Origin: UBA7236 sp044227505
GTDB taxonomy: Bacteria > Bacteroidota > Bacteroidia > Chitinophagales > BACL12
Direction of reading: 5' to 3'
NCBI GenBank assembly: GCA_044227505.1
Contig: JBGAWP010000045.1
Coordinates: forward strand, 1 to 32,080
DNA: 32,080 bases
Part shown: positions 24,696 through 32,080 of the stretch, piece by piece
Layout of the letters: each line of letters begins with the position of its first letter
Position numbering within the stretch: the first letter of the stretch is position 1
The notes under the pieces: generated by a model
Seen by the model: the letters and a program-made list of their open reading frames with translations, nothing else
Database searches by the model: none
Told to the model about the DNA's origin: nothing
Position numbers and translations under genes: made by a program

Positions 24696-27137
24696 TTATT
24701 TAATTACGGTTATAGTTTTTGAATACCGTGAATCCTGATTGTAAATTAACAAATTATATAAGCCGGCAGGTAATGAAGAAATATCAAGCAGAGCATTCTC
24801 ATCTGAACAAAATGAATTTATTACAATGTTACCTGTAACATTGCTTATCACTATATTACTTTCCTTGGAAATTCCTTCCATATGTAATAAACCTGATGCA
24901 GGATTTGGATATACTAAGATCATATTTTCTTCCTCCAAACCATTTTTCAACGGTAATGTGGTAAAAGTAAAAGTTTCACTCCAATTGCTTAATCCATAGG
25001 TTTCGCAGTATGCTCTCACCGTACATGTATAGGTTGAATTGGGGGTTAATCCGTTTAATATTTTTGAATTGCTGAATGCTTTAACTTTTACAGTTGTGCC
25101 GCCGGTTTTATGATAACTTATTTGATAACCTACCGCATTTGGAATAAGGTCCCATTTGATCAGGGCCTTGGTTGCCATTATATTTAACAACGCTATATTT
25201 TGGGGAGGGTCAGTATAATTGTCAGCTTCACATCCCCAGTCTCCGGTTAATGTTCTGAATGCATCCGCCTTTCCGTAACCCCATCTGTTATTTGGCAGAT
25301 CTTCACCCGTAAATGTATCAGATCTTGCCTGACTTAAAATTGCGTTTTTTATTTCTGCATAATCAGCATTGGGATTTTTTTGAAGATATAATGCAGCAAT
25401 TCCGGCTACTTCAGGACTTGCAAAAGAGGTTCCATTGTAAATGTAATGTTGTCCATCTGCAGAAATATAGGTTGCAAGTCCTAAACCAATCAGCCAATCT
25501 GTTAATACGGAAGAGCCGGTTGATAATACTCTGCAGCCAGGTGCGCATATGTCAGGTTTTAGTCTGTTATCGCGTGTAGGTCCGTGGCTTGAGGATATAT
25601 ACAGATCACTTACCGGGTCAAAAAAGTTTGCAATTACACCATAATAATTTGTCATTGTATCGCGATTCACATAATTACCCACGGCAATTACATGGTCACT
25701 GCATTGCCAGTCACTTACTATAGTTTGGTCAAGATCTGGCAAACGGTAATTAATAATTTCCGGAAGTGTTCCGGCATCAGGTAATGCAGTTGTAACATAA
25801 TTTGAAAATCCGGTTGTTGCTTCAGCACTCCAAATATCAAAATGCCCCGAGCCACTTGTGCTAAATCGCCAATAATAGGCACTTACATCAGGAGTGATAA
25901 CAAATTCGATCAAATATCTTCCATCCAATAACTGAGCATATATTTGAACAAATCCGGCACCGGGAATTGTATAAAATGCAGAATCAATAATATCTGCGTC
26001 AAAATTAAAGTCATTCACCATATTAAATAATGGAGTTGATCCGATGCTTGCAAACCCTGTTGGGTTGTCAGCGCTTATTCTGAAATCAACATTATTAAAA
26101 TCGGCGGTATCAGCCCATAATTGCCAATAGGCGAGGTTTGTATAACTCAATTTTTTAAACCAGGTGAATTGTTCAACAGCATTTACATCATATCCCAGGT
26201 GAAATGCAATATTTCCGGCATTTCCCGCAGCAGCTACAAAAGCCCTGCCATTTTGGGCCTCAATAAGTTCGTCCAATGCCTGAGTGGTAAGGTCCAGCCC
26301 ATCATGCGAACCAGCATAAGATCCATAACTGGTATTGATCACACAAGGTTTGTTCAAGGCATTTGCGCGATCATATATGTATGATACTGCATCAACAGTA
26401 TTGGAAAGATAATCACTCTCAAAATTTAACGCTACCAGGATCAGATCGGCATTCGGTGCTACTCCGCGATATTTATTGGAAGCATTTCCGCTTGAGGCCG
26501 CAACACCGGCCACGCCTGTTCCATGACTGTAATTTTCACCATCATAATCGTTGCTGGTGCAGGTTCCGTTTGCAATCATAGTGCTATCGCACTCAATTCC
26601 ATATCCGTATTCTACCGGTGCAGTTCCATCGGCGGAATTTTGGTCCCACACATATTTAATACGTGAATTACCTTCTGCATCGGTGAAATCTTCATGATCT
26701 ATATCAAATGGGGCATCAATAACACCTATCACCACACCAGAGCCATCGTAGCCCTGATCAAGTGGCCACATTCCGAGATACGCAGAATCTACATTGTTGT
26801 GTTTGACCATCACGTCATTCAATAAAGTAAGTTTAGCTTTGGGAATATCAATAACTTCAACGTATAATTCCTGGTTTAAAAGCCTGATCACACTCACAGG
26901 CAGGCTTGCAGACACTATGTTTTTTGTTGAAAATTTTAATATTCCCTGATTACTCCTGATAAAATTTTCGATCTGATCAACATCCCCTTTTATTAAAACG
27001 GGAACAATTTCTTCACCATTGCGCTTGGCTAATTCATGATATGCAGATAAAGTGATCTTATTTTTGATCGTTTTATTTTGTGCGAAAACAGTAATTGGGA
27101 GCACAAAAAACAGCAGAATAAGTAACCTGGTTATCAT
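24696..27137 (-). CDS. Secreted subtilisin-like serine protease with FN3 and T9SS sorting domain
   Basis: An 813-residue exported protease of the S8 family. Signal peptide MITRLLILLFFVLPITVFAQ; propeptide to about 105; catalytic domain with Asp141 (VIGVIDAPFDIDHEDF), His205 (SHGTGVAG), oxyanion Asn306 (AAAGNAG) and Ser571 (NGTSFASPEVAG). The Asp motif reads D-A-P-F-D in place of the usual D-T-G-x-D. Some 260 residues lie between Asn306 and Ser571, an inserted beta-rich domain of the kind seen in large Bacteroidota subtilases. A fibronectin III domain follows (about 640-730), then a type A T9SS tail from VYPNP (about 742) to the end (TITVIK). The enzyme should be secreted to the surface or medium and degrade proteins. 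It is followed by the phosphoribosyltransferase gene with a 1-nt gap. Confidence 0.92.
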   Translation of the reverse strand: MITRLLILLFFVLPITVFAQNKTIKNKITLSAYHELAKRNGEEIVPVLIKGDVDQIENFIRSNQGILKFSTKNIVSASLPVSVIRLLNQELYVEVIDIPKAKLTLLNDVMVKHNNVDSAYLGMWPLDQGYDGSGVVIGVIDAPFDIDHEDFTDAEGNSRIKYVWDQNSADGTAPVEYGYGIECDSTMIANGTCTSNDYDGENYSHGTGVAGVAASSGNASNKYRGVAPNADLILVALNFESDYLSNTVDAVSYIYDRANALNKPCVINTSYGSYAGSHDGLDLTTQALDELIEAQNGRAFVAAAGNAGNIAFHLGYDVNAVEQFTWFKKLSYTNLAYWQLWADTADFNNVDFRISADNPTGFASIGSTPLFNMVNDFNFDADIIDSAFYTIPGAGFVQIYAQLLDGRYLIEFVITPDVSAYYWRFSTSGSGHFDIWSAEATTGFSNYVTTALPDAGTLPEIINYRLPDLDQTIVSDWQCSDHVIAVGNYVNRDTMTNYYGVIANFFDPVSDLYISSSHGPTRDNRLKPDICAPGCRVLSTGSSVLTDWLIGLGLATYISADGQHYIYNGTSFASPEVAGIAALYLQKNPNADYAEIKNAILSQARSDTFTGEDLPNNRWGYGKADAFRTLTGDWGCEADNYTDPPQNIALLNIMATKALIKWDLIPNAVGYQISYHKTGGTTVKVKAFSNSKILNGLTPNSTYTCTVRAYCETYGLSNWSETFTFTTLPLKNGLEEENMILVYPNPASGLLHMEGISKESNIVISNVTGNIVINSFCSDENALLDISSLPAGLYNLLIYNQDSRYSKTITVIK

Positions 27138-27205
27138 AACTGTGTATAGTTAATTTTTACAGTCATAAAATTACACTTAATTTAGCAACCGTCTAAACTG
27201 CGTGT

Positions 27206-28522
27206 ATGGATTTGGTTTTACAGATAGCCTTTGTTTTGATATTCGGTGTTTCAGCCTGGGTTGCGGGTAAAAAATTCGCTTCTATCAGAAGGAATATTTT
27301 TTTGGGAAGGGCGGAGGCATTAAATGACAATCCTGCGCTTCGGTGGAAAAATATGGCCCTTTTCGCCCTTGGACAGAAAAAAATGTTTCGCAAACCTTTA
27401 CCTGCTGTGTTACATTTATTTATTTATGTAAGTTTTGTAATTGTAAATATTGAAGTGTTGGAGATTTTGGTGGATGGAATAACCGGAAGTCATCGGTTTT
27501 TCGCGCCTTACCTTGGAGGTTTTTATACTTTTATGATAGGTATAATCGAATTTCTGGCATTGCTCGCTCTGATTGCCACCATTATCTTTTTGATCAGAAG
27601 AAATATTTTAAAAATAAAAAGGTTCACCCAATCCGAATTAAAAGGCTGGCCATTTAAAGATGCAAATTTTATACTCCTGATGGAATTCATTCTGGTGATC
27701 GCAATTTTAACTATGAATGCGGCGGATGTTCAACTGCAGAATTTAGGTGCCGCACATTATTATAATACAGGAAATTTGATCGTCTCCCAATTTACTTCTT
27801 CCATATTTTCAGGAGTGAATATGGAATCTTTAATTATAATTGAACGTGTTGCCTGGTGGTTACATATTATCGGTATTTTATTTTTTTTGAATTATATTCC
27901 TTATTCAAAACATTTACATATCATTCTCGCATTTCCTAATTCCTGGTATATGCGATTAAATAATAAAGGGATAATTGATAATATGCCTGTTATTATGAAT
28001 GAAGTAAAAACCATGGTTGATCCTTCAGCTCAGCAAATAACGATCAGCGACCCGCCAAAAACATTCGGAGCAAAAGATGTTACTGATCTCAGCTGGAAAC
28101 ATTTATTGGATGCCTATTCTTGTACAGAATGTGGAAGATGCACTGCTGCTTGTCCGGCAAATATTACCGGTAAAAAATTATCACCGCGCAAAATTATGAT
28201 GGACACACGTGATCGACTGGAAGAGGTGGGAAATAATTTGTCGAAACACGGAAAAGATTTTGTTGACAATAAATCGCTTTACGGCGATTATATTACTGCT
28301 GAAGAATTACGTGCCTGCACTACATGTAATGCATGTGTTGAGGAATGTCCCGTAAATATTAATCCGCTTAGTATAATTGTGGAATTAAGAAGGTATGCGG
28401 TGATGGAATTAAGTGATGCACCACAGGAATGGAACGTTATGTTTAACAATATGGAAAATAATCAGGCGCCATGGCAGTTTAATCCTGCCGACAGAATTAA
28501 ATGGGCAGAAGAAATTAAATAA
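27206..28522 (+). CDS. Membrane electron-transfer protein with NarI/DsrM-like helices and 2[4Fe-4S] ferredoxin domain
   Basis: A 438-residue inner-membrane protein. Helices lie near residues 3-20, 67-88, 105-130, 155-172 and 215-232; His70, His220, His236 and His238 are candidate haem b ligands as in NarI/DsrM/HdrE-like subunits. The cytoplasmic C-terminus has two [4Fe-4S] motifs: Cys306/309/312/316 (CTECGRCTAACP) and Cys371/374/377/381 (CTTCNACVEECP). Together with the next gene it forms an HdrD/GlpC-like pair split over two proteins. It probably passes electrons between the quinone pool and a cytoplasmic redox partner; donor and acceptor are unknown. The pair is widespread in Bacteroidota from memory. 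The gap to the next gene is 43 nt. Confidence 0.87.
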   Translation: MDLVLQIAFVLIFGVSAWVAGKKFASIRRNIFLGRAEALNDNPALRWKNMALFALGQKKMFRKPLPAVLHLFIYVSFVIVNIEVLEILVDGITGSHRFFAPYLGGFYTFMIGIIEFLALLALIATIIFLIRRNILKIKRFTQSELKGWPFKDANFILLMEFILVIAILTMNAADVQLQNLGAAHYYNTGNLIVSQFTSSIFSGVNMESLIIIERVAWWLHIIGILFFLNYIPYSKHLHIILAFPNSWYMRLNNKGIIDNMPVIMNEVKTMVDPSAQQITISDPPKTFGAKDVTDLSWKHLLDAYSCTECGRCTAACPANITGKKLSPRKIMMDTRDRLEEVGNNLSKHGKDFVDNKSLYGDYITAEELRACTTCNACVEECPVNINPLSIIVELRRYAVMELSDAPQEWNVMFNNMENNQAPWQFNPADRIKWAEEIK

Positions 28523-28565
28523 AATATTTGATTCAGATAAGCGTTTTAAGCAATATTGAATTTAC

Positions 28566-29363
28566 ATGAATACAGATTTAAATAAAGTGCAGATCATGGC
28601 AGAATTATTTGCCAACGGTGAATCACCGGAGATACTGTTTTGGGTGGGATGTGCCGGAAGTTTTGACGACAGGGCAAAAAAAATTACAGGTTCATTTGTA
28701 AAAATATTAAATAGTATCGGAATTAAATTCGCAGTTTTAGGTACAGAGGAAGGCTGCACCGGAGATCCTGCAAGAAGATCAGGCAATGAATTTCTTTTTC
28801 AAATGCTTGCCCAAAATAATATCGCCGTATTAAATGGTTATGGTATTAAAAAAATTGTAACTACATGTCCCCATTGTTTTAATACACTTAAAAACGAATA
28901 TCCCGAATTAGGGGGAAATTACGAAGTGATGCACCACACCTCTTTTTTACAACAATTAATTGATGAAGGCAAATTGGCGGTTAATGGCGGGGGATTTAAA
29001 GGTAAAAAGATAACATATCACGATTCTTGTTATCTTGGAAGAGCTAATAATATTTACGAAGCACCAAGAATAGTATTGGAAAAACTGGATGCCGAACTTG
29101 CAGAAATGAAATCCTGTAAAAGCCGCGGATTATGCTGTGGTGCCGGTGGGGCGCAAATGTGGAAAGAGGCAGAGGCGGGGAAAAAAGAGATCAATGTAGA
29201 ACGAACTGAACAAGCTCTGGAATTAAACCCTGACATCATTGCAAGTGCCTGTCCTTTTTGCAATACTATGATGACTGATGGGATAAAAAATAAAAATAAA
29301 GAAGAAGAAGTGAAAGTTTATGACGTTGCAGAATTGATCGCAATGGCTAATCAGCTGATGTGA
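28566..29363 (+). CDS. CCG-domain iron-sulfur protein (HdrB/HdrD-like)
   Basis: A 265-residue cytoplasmic protein with two cysteine-rich CCG domains. The second is complete: Cys155, Cys190-Cys191-Gly192, Cys229 and Cys232 (CPFC), the ligand set for the noncubane or [4Fe-4S] clusters of heterodisulfide reductase and GlpC/LldE-type proteins. The first has Cys29, Cys64, Cys101 and Cys104 (CPHC), but its CCG is replaced by GCTG, losing one cysteine. It should form the electron-handling subunit on top of the membrane protein at 27206-28522. The substrate (thiol, disulfide or quinone-linked acid) is not known. Operon member, 47 nt before the next gene. Confidence 0.88.
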   Translation: MNTDLNKVQIMAELFANGESPEILFWVGCAGSFDDRAKKITGSFVKILNSIGIKFAVLGTEEGCTGDPARRSGNEFLFQMLAQNNIAVLNGYGIKKIVTTCPHCFNTLKNEYPELGGNYEVMHHTSFLQQLIDEGKLAVNGGGFKGKKITYHDSCYLGRANNIYEAPRIVLEKLDAELAEMKSCKSRGLCCGAGGAQMWKEAEAGKKEINVERTEQALELNPDIIASACPFCNTMMTDGIKNKNKEEEVKVYDVAELIAMANQLM

Positions 29364-29410
29364 ACTTTGTGACTCTCTAAAATTAAAAACACTTGTTTCT
29401 TAACTATATT

Positions 29411-29893
29411 ATGCATATTGATAATAGTTTTTCACCCGATTCAAAAGTCTGGATATATCAGTCATCACGACCTTTTACACTTGATGAAATTAATGTTCTC
29501 CGGGAACAATTGGTATCATTTACAAAACAATGGACCGCACATAATGCCCAATTAAAGGCACATGGTGATATTATTGAAGATAGAATAATTTATTTAATTG
29601 TTGATGAGACGCACACTTCTGCAAGCGGATGTTCCATAGATACATCGGTACACTTTATTAAATCTTTGGAAAATAAATTTAACATAGGTTTATTTGACAG
29701 AACTCTTTTTAATTACCTGAAAGAAGGAGTTATTTCTTCCGCACATCTGAATGAACTTCCTGAATTATTTTCAACTCAAGTTATTAATATGGAAACCATT
29801 GTTTTCGACCCTTTAGTAAATTCAAAATCAGCATTTGATGCTCACTTTAAAACTACATTGGGGGAAAGTTGGTTAAAGAATTTTACGCAATAA
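29411..29893 (+). CDS. Conserved 160-aa Bacteroidota protein, function unknown
   Basis: A 160-residue soluble protein starting MHIDNSFSPDSKVWIYQSSR; an upstream in-frame ATG at 29393 adds only six unlikely residues. I recall this family from Bacteroidota genomes, where it is often labelled ABC transporter ATPase. The sequence shows no Walker A, Walker B or ABC signature, so that label has no support here. Conserved-looking parts are KVWIYQSSRPFT (12-23), FTKQWTAHNAQLKAHGDII (37-55) and SGCSIDTSVHFIKSLE (72-87). It follows the iron-sulfur genes and may belong to their operon. No signal peptide or membrane segment. Confidence 0.8.
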   Translation: MHIDNSFSPDSKVWIYQSSRPFTLDEINVLREQLVSFTKQWTAHNAQLKAHGDIIEDRIIYLIVDETHTSASGCSIDTSVHFIKSLENKFNIGLFDRTLFNYLKEGVISSAHLNELPELFSTQVINMETIVFDPLVNSKSAFDAHFKTTLGESWLKNFTQ

Positions 29894-29956
29894 CCTTAAT
29901 GTTTTATAATCTATATAATCTAAAAATATTTCTATACCAATTTTCGTTTTTAACTT

Positions 29957-31222
29957 ATGAAAATCCGCATCCTTATTATCCTTTTTTTTGCTTCAATATG
30001 CAGTTTGTATGCACAGGTTAGTGATTCAACTAAATCAAATTACCTTCATGTATATCTTGATGGTGCATACAACTATCAGGAGTATATAAAAACTGAAATT
30101 CCTTTTGTGAGTTACGTACGCGATCGTTTTGAGGCTGATCTGCACTTGTTGATTACGGGTCAGATGACTGGCAGCGGAGGATTTGATTACACACTTTTTT
30201 TTCTCGGACAGGGAAATTTTGCAGGCAAAAATGACACACTGCACTATATTGCAAATACGAACAACACAGATGATGAATCACGGGCCGGATTAGTGCAAAT
30301 ATTAAAAATGGGTTTGCTTCCCTATATTGCCAAACTTCCCGGAGATATACCGATCAGCATAACCTATTCCGGTGATGAAGGGGAAGAAACAAAACAGGAT
30401 GATGATAAATGGAATAGCTGGGTATATTCGATAAGCAGTTATGTAAACGCTAATATAAGCTCCATTTATACTTCTTATAATCTATCGGGTAATTTAAGTG
30501 CAAATAAAGTTACTGATGAATGGAAGATCGGTATTAATGCCGGAGCAAATTATAATACTGATATTTTTGTTCTGGATGATACAACAAATTATGAAAGTTT
30601 TAATAACAGTTCCTATAGTGGTATTACAGTGGTGAAAAGTTTGAATGATCACTGGTCATTTGGTGGTGAAGTTGATTATTATACCAGTACTTATAGTAAT
30701 TATGATGCAAATATTAATATTTCTCCGGCAATTGAATATAATATATTTCCTTATGCAGAATCCACTACAAAATTGCTGACTTTTTTTTATAAAATTGGTC
30801 CTGAGTATAGCAACTACACAGATACCACCATTTTCGAAAAAGAAAGTGAAATTTTATTGCGCAACAGATTGGATGTTTCATTATCCATGACGCAAAAATG
30901 GGGTTCTATCGCATTAGGAATAAATGGCTCAAATTATTTTCACGACCTAAGTAAAAACAGTGCAGGGTGTTTTACATCCCTTAATTGGAGAATTACAGAA
31001 GGATTATCCCTTAATGGATTTTTTACTGTTGATTTTCAGCAAGATCAATTAAACTTGCCTAAGGGTGACCTGAGCGAGGAGGAGATATTATTACAGATAT
31101 CAGAACAAAAATCAAGTTTCAATTTTTACACTTATTTTGGTATTTCCTATACATTTGGGTCTATTTATAATAATGTTGTTAATCCAAGGTTTGACGGAGG
31201 AAATTTTTCTTTTTACTTTTAG
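29957..31222 (+). CDS. Secreted outer-membrane beta-barrel protein
   Basis: A 421-residue exported protein with signal peptide MKIRILIILFFASICSLYAQ. The first mature part (about 30-90) has the block YVRDRFEADLHLLITGQ followed by TGSGGFDYTLFFLGQG, which I know from barrel proteins of Bacteroidota and related phyla where it precedes a DUF481-like barrel. From about 150 on, the sequence alternates strands (aromatic and polar) and ends NFSFYF, an aromatic end as in outer-membrane barrels. It probably sits in the outer membrane with its N-terminal domain in the periplasm. Cargo or partner unknown. It stands 63 nt from the upstream gene and 47 nt before DUF1003. Confidence 0.7.
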   Translation: MKIRILIILFFASICSLYAQVSDSTKSNYLHVYLDGAYNYQEYIKTEIPFVSYVRDRFEADLHLLITGQMTGSGGFDYTLFFLGQGNFAGKNDTLHYIANTNNTDDESRAGLVQILKMGLLPYIAKLPGDIPISITYSGDEGEETKQDDDKWNSWVYSISSYVNANISSIYTSYNLSGNLSANKVTDEWKIGINAGANYNTDIFVLDDTTNYESFNNSSYSGITVVKSLNDHWSFGGEVDYYTSTYSNYDANINISPAIEYNIFPYAESTTKLLTFFYKIGPEYSNYTDTTIFEKESEILLRNRLDVSLSMTQKWGSIALGINGSNYFHDLSKNSAGCFTSLNWRITEGLSLNGFFTVDFQQDQLNLPKGDLSEEEILLQISEQKSSFNFYTYFGISYTFGSIYNNVVNPRFDGGNFSFYF

Positions 31223-31269
31223 GGATCATTATTTTTCTTGCATTTTTGTTATATGAAAATTGTTTGATT

Positions 31270-31974
31270 ATGAATAAAACAATTGTATGCGCAATTTCAA
31301 AAAAAGAACATTCTGCACACCTTTTATCAGATACCAATTATATAGGTGAAAAGATCAAGGCGGTATTGAAAAAAGAATATCCCGATTGGGATGGAAATGG
31401 ATTTGTTTCCAATGATATCATCAATAAAGCGCGGACTGCATATATTACAGGTTTGATCACAACTGAACGGGGCGAACTTGATAAATTAGATAAGGAAGTG
31501 GTTGAAAGTATCACGAATGCAGATATCATGAGCCGTGATGTTTATTTAGAAAAAACGGAATTGCCAACTTTCGGAGAAAAATTGGCCGATCAAGTTGCTT
31601 CTTTTGGTGGTAGTTGGCGTTTTATAATATTATTTGCTTTTGTCATTTTATTATGGATTTCAATTAATGTTTTTTTATTAGTTGACCGACCGTTCGACCC
31701 TTATCCTTTTATATTATTAAATCTTGTGTTATCCTGTCTTGCTGCATTACAAGCTCCCGTTATTATGATGAGCCAGAACCGACAAGAGGCAAAAGATAGA
31801 ATACGATCAAAGAATGATTATAAAATAAATTTAAAGGCGGAATTAGAAATTCGTTTATTAAATGAAAAAATTGATCACATGTTAATTCATCAACACCAAC
31901 GACTTTTTGAAATTCAACAAATTCAAATAGAAATGATGGAGGATATTGCGAAGAAGTTGGAGGAGAAGGGGTAG
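31270..31974 (+). CDS. DUF1003 membrane protein
   Basis: A 234-residue inner-membrane protein. The DUF1003 core is clear: FGGSWRFIILFAFVILLW (first helix), FDPYPFILLNLVLSCLAALQ (second helix), then MSQNRQEAKDRIRSKNDY and NLKAELEIRLLNEKIDHM, which forms a long C-terminal coiled-coil helix up to KKLEEKG. The N-terminal part (1-110) is soluble. I chose MNKTIVCAISKKEHSAH at 31270, as a frame start at 31246 adds MLYENCLI without family support. The role of the family is not established. The stop codon shares its last base with the heptamer array at 31974. Confidence 0.88.
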   Translation: MNKTIVCAISKKEHSAHLLSDTNYIGEKIKAVLKKEYPDWDGNGFVSNDIINKARTAYITGLITTERGELDKLDKEVVESITNADIMSRDVYLEKTELPTFGEKLADQVASFGGSWRFIILFAFVILLWISINVFLLVDRPFDPYPFILLNLVLSCLAALQAPVIMMSQNRQEAKDRIRSKNDYKINLKAELEIRLLNEKIDHMLIHQHQRLFEIQQIQIEMMEDIAKKLEEKG

Positions 31975-32001
31975 TGGGCAGTGGGCAGTGGGCAGTGGGC
32001 A
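31974..32001. repeat. Heptamer tandem array, GTGGGCA type
   Basis: Four perfect GTGGGCA units; the first base is the G of the DUF1003 stop codon TAG. A decayed unit GTGTGTA follows. The remaining 72 nt to the window edge show nothing that I can assign. Confidence 0.95.
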
Positions 32002-32080
32002 GTGTGTAGAACGCTAAATACGATTGACCTTTTTTGTAAAGTTAGATAACAGATTTGGTTTTATATATTAATTCAAATTG

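Noticed and set aside
1..32080. Defence system, prophage, integrative element or biosynthetic cluster
   Set aside because: No nuclease, helicase, methylase, integrase, transposase or assembly-line gene was found; most genes are ordinary metabolism, envelope or regulation.
1..32080. tRNA, rRNA or riboswitch
   Set aside because: No cloverleaf, rRNA segment or known riboswitch core was recognised when reading the gaps; a covariance search could still reveal one.

Overview
The window looks like a chromosomal segment of a member of the Bacteroidota. The evidence is an AT-rich genome, secreted proteins that end in T9SS-type (Por) sorting domains, PKD-repeat proteins, lipoproteins, an ECF sigma/anti-sigma pair of Bacteroidota type, a folP/cdaA/DUF1599/DoxX neighbourhood as found in that phylum, and the absence of clear Shine-Dalgarno sites. 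I cannot fix the family or genus. No rRNA, tRNA, transposase, phage gene or CRISPR array was seen.

Layout. 1-1672: end of a secreted protein gene, a terminator, and an acetyl-CoA C-acetyltransferase-type thiolase. 1660-2250: a gene-poor patch built from short repeats and hairpins, leading into a lone AT-rich beta-propeller-like secreted protein (2252-4237). 4314-5582: a four-PKD secreted protein with a T9SS tail. 5684-8067: divergent hutI (histidine breakdown) and aroC (chorismate synthesis). 8068-8686: a repeat island with heptamer arrays, a hairpin and an 82-bp tandem repeat. 8687-11019: a coupled short-chain dehydrogenase and a YtcJ-type amidohydrolase. 11065-12979: a small membrane-anchored protein, a four-helix membrane protein and a tandem universal stress protein.

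13183-15722 is a three-gene operon: ECF sigma factor, membrane anti-sigma factor, and an acidic coiled-coil/beta-barrel envelope protein, closed by a terminator. 16019-18564 holds a membrane protein, a zinc metalloprotease lipoprotein and a TPR-like lipoprotein. 18541-20313 carries cdaA (c-di-AMP synthesis) and folP (folate). Divergent from folP is a rightward run (20331-24191): a duplicated DUF1599/Nmad1 protein, a DoxX/MauE-like membrane protein with thioredoxin-like tails, a DppB-type permease starting at TTG, and aroK. Leftward are a subtilase with T9SS tail and a PyrR-like phosphoribosyltransferase. The right end (27206-31974) has a membrane iron-sulfur/haem-type electron-transfer protein, its CCG-domain partner, a conserved 160-aa protein, a beta-barrel protein and a DUF1003 membrane protein.

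The most unusual signal is not a gene. Short tandem arrays with a 7-nt period (several sequence flavours: CAGAACY, GTGGGCA, GTCCTRT, plus a hexamer AGTCRC and an octamer AATTAGCM) are confined to gaps between genes, and five of them lie within a few bases of a stop codon. I found no clear new defence or metabolic system; the repeat network, the folP-Nmad1-DoxX block and the lone propeller gene are the best candidates for something undescribed.
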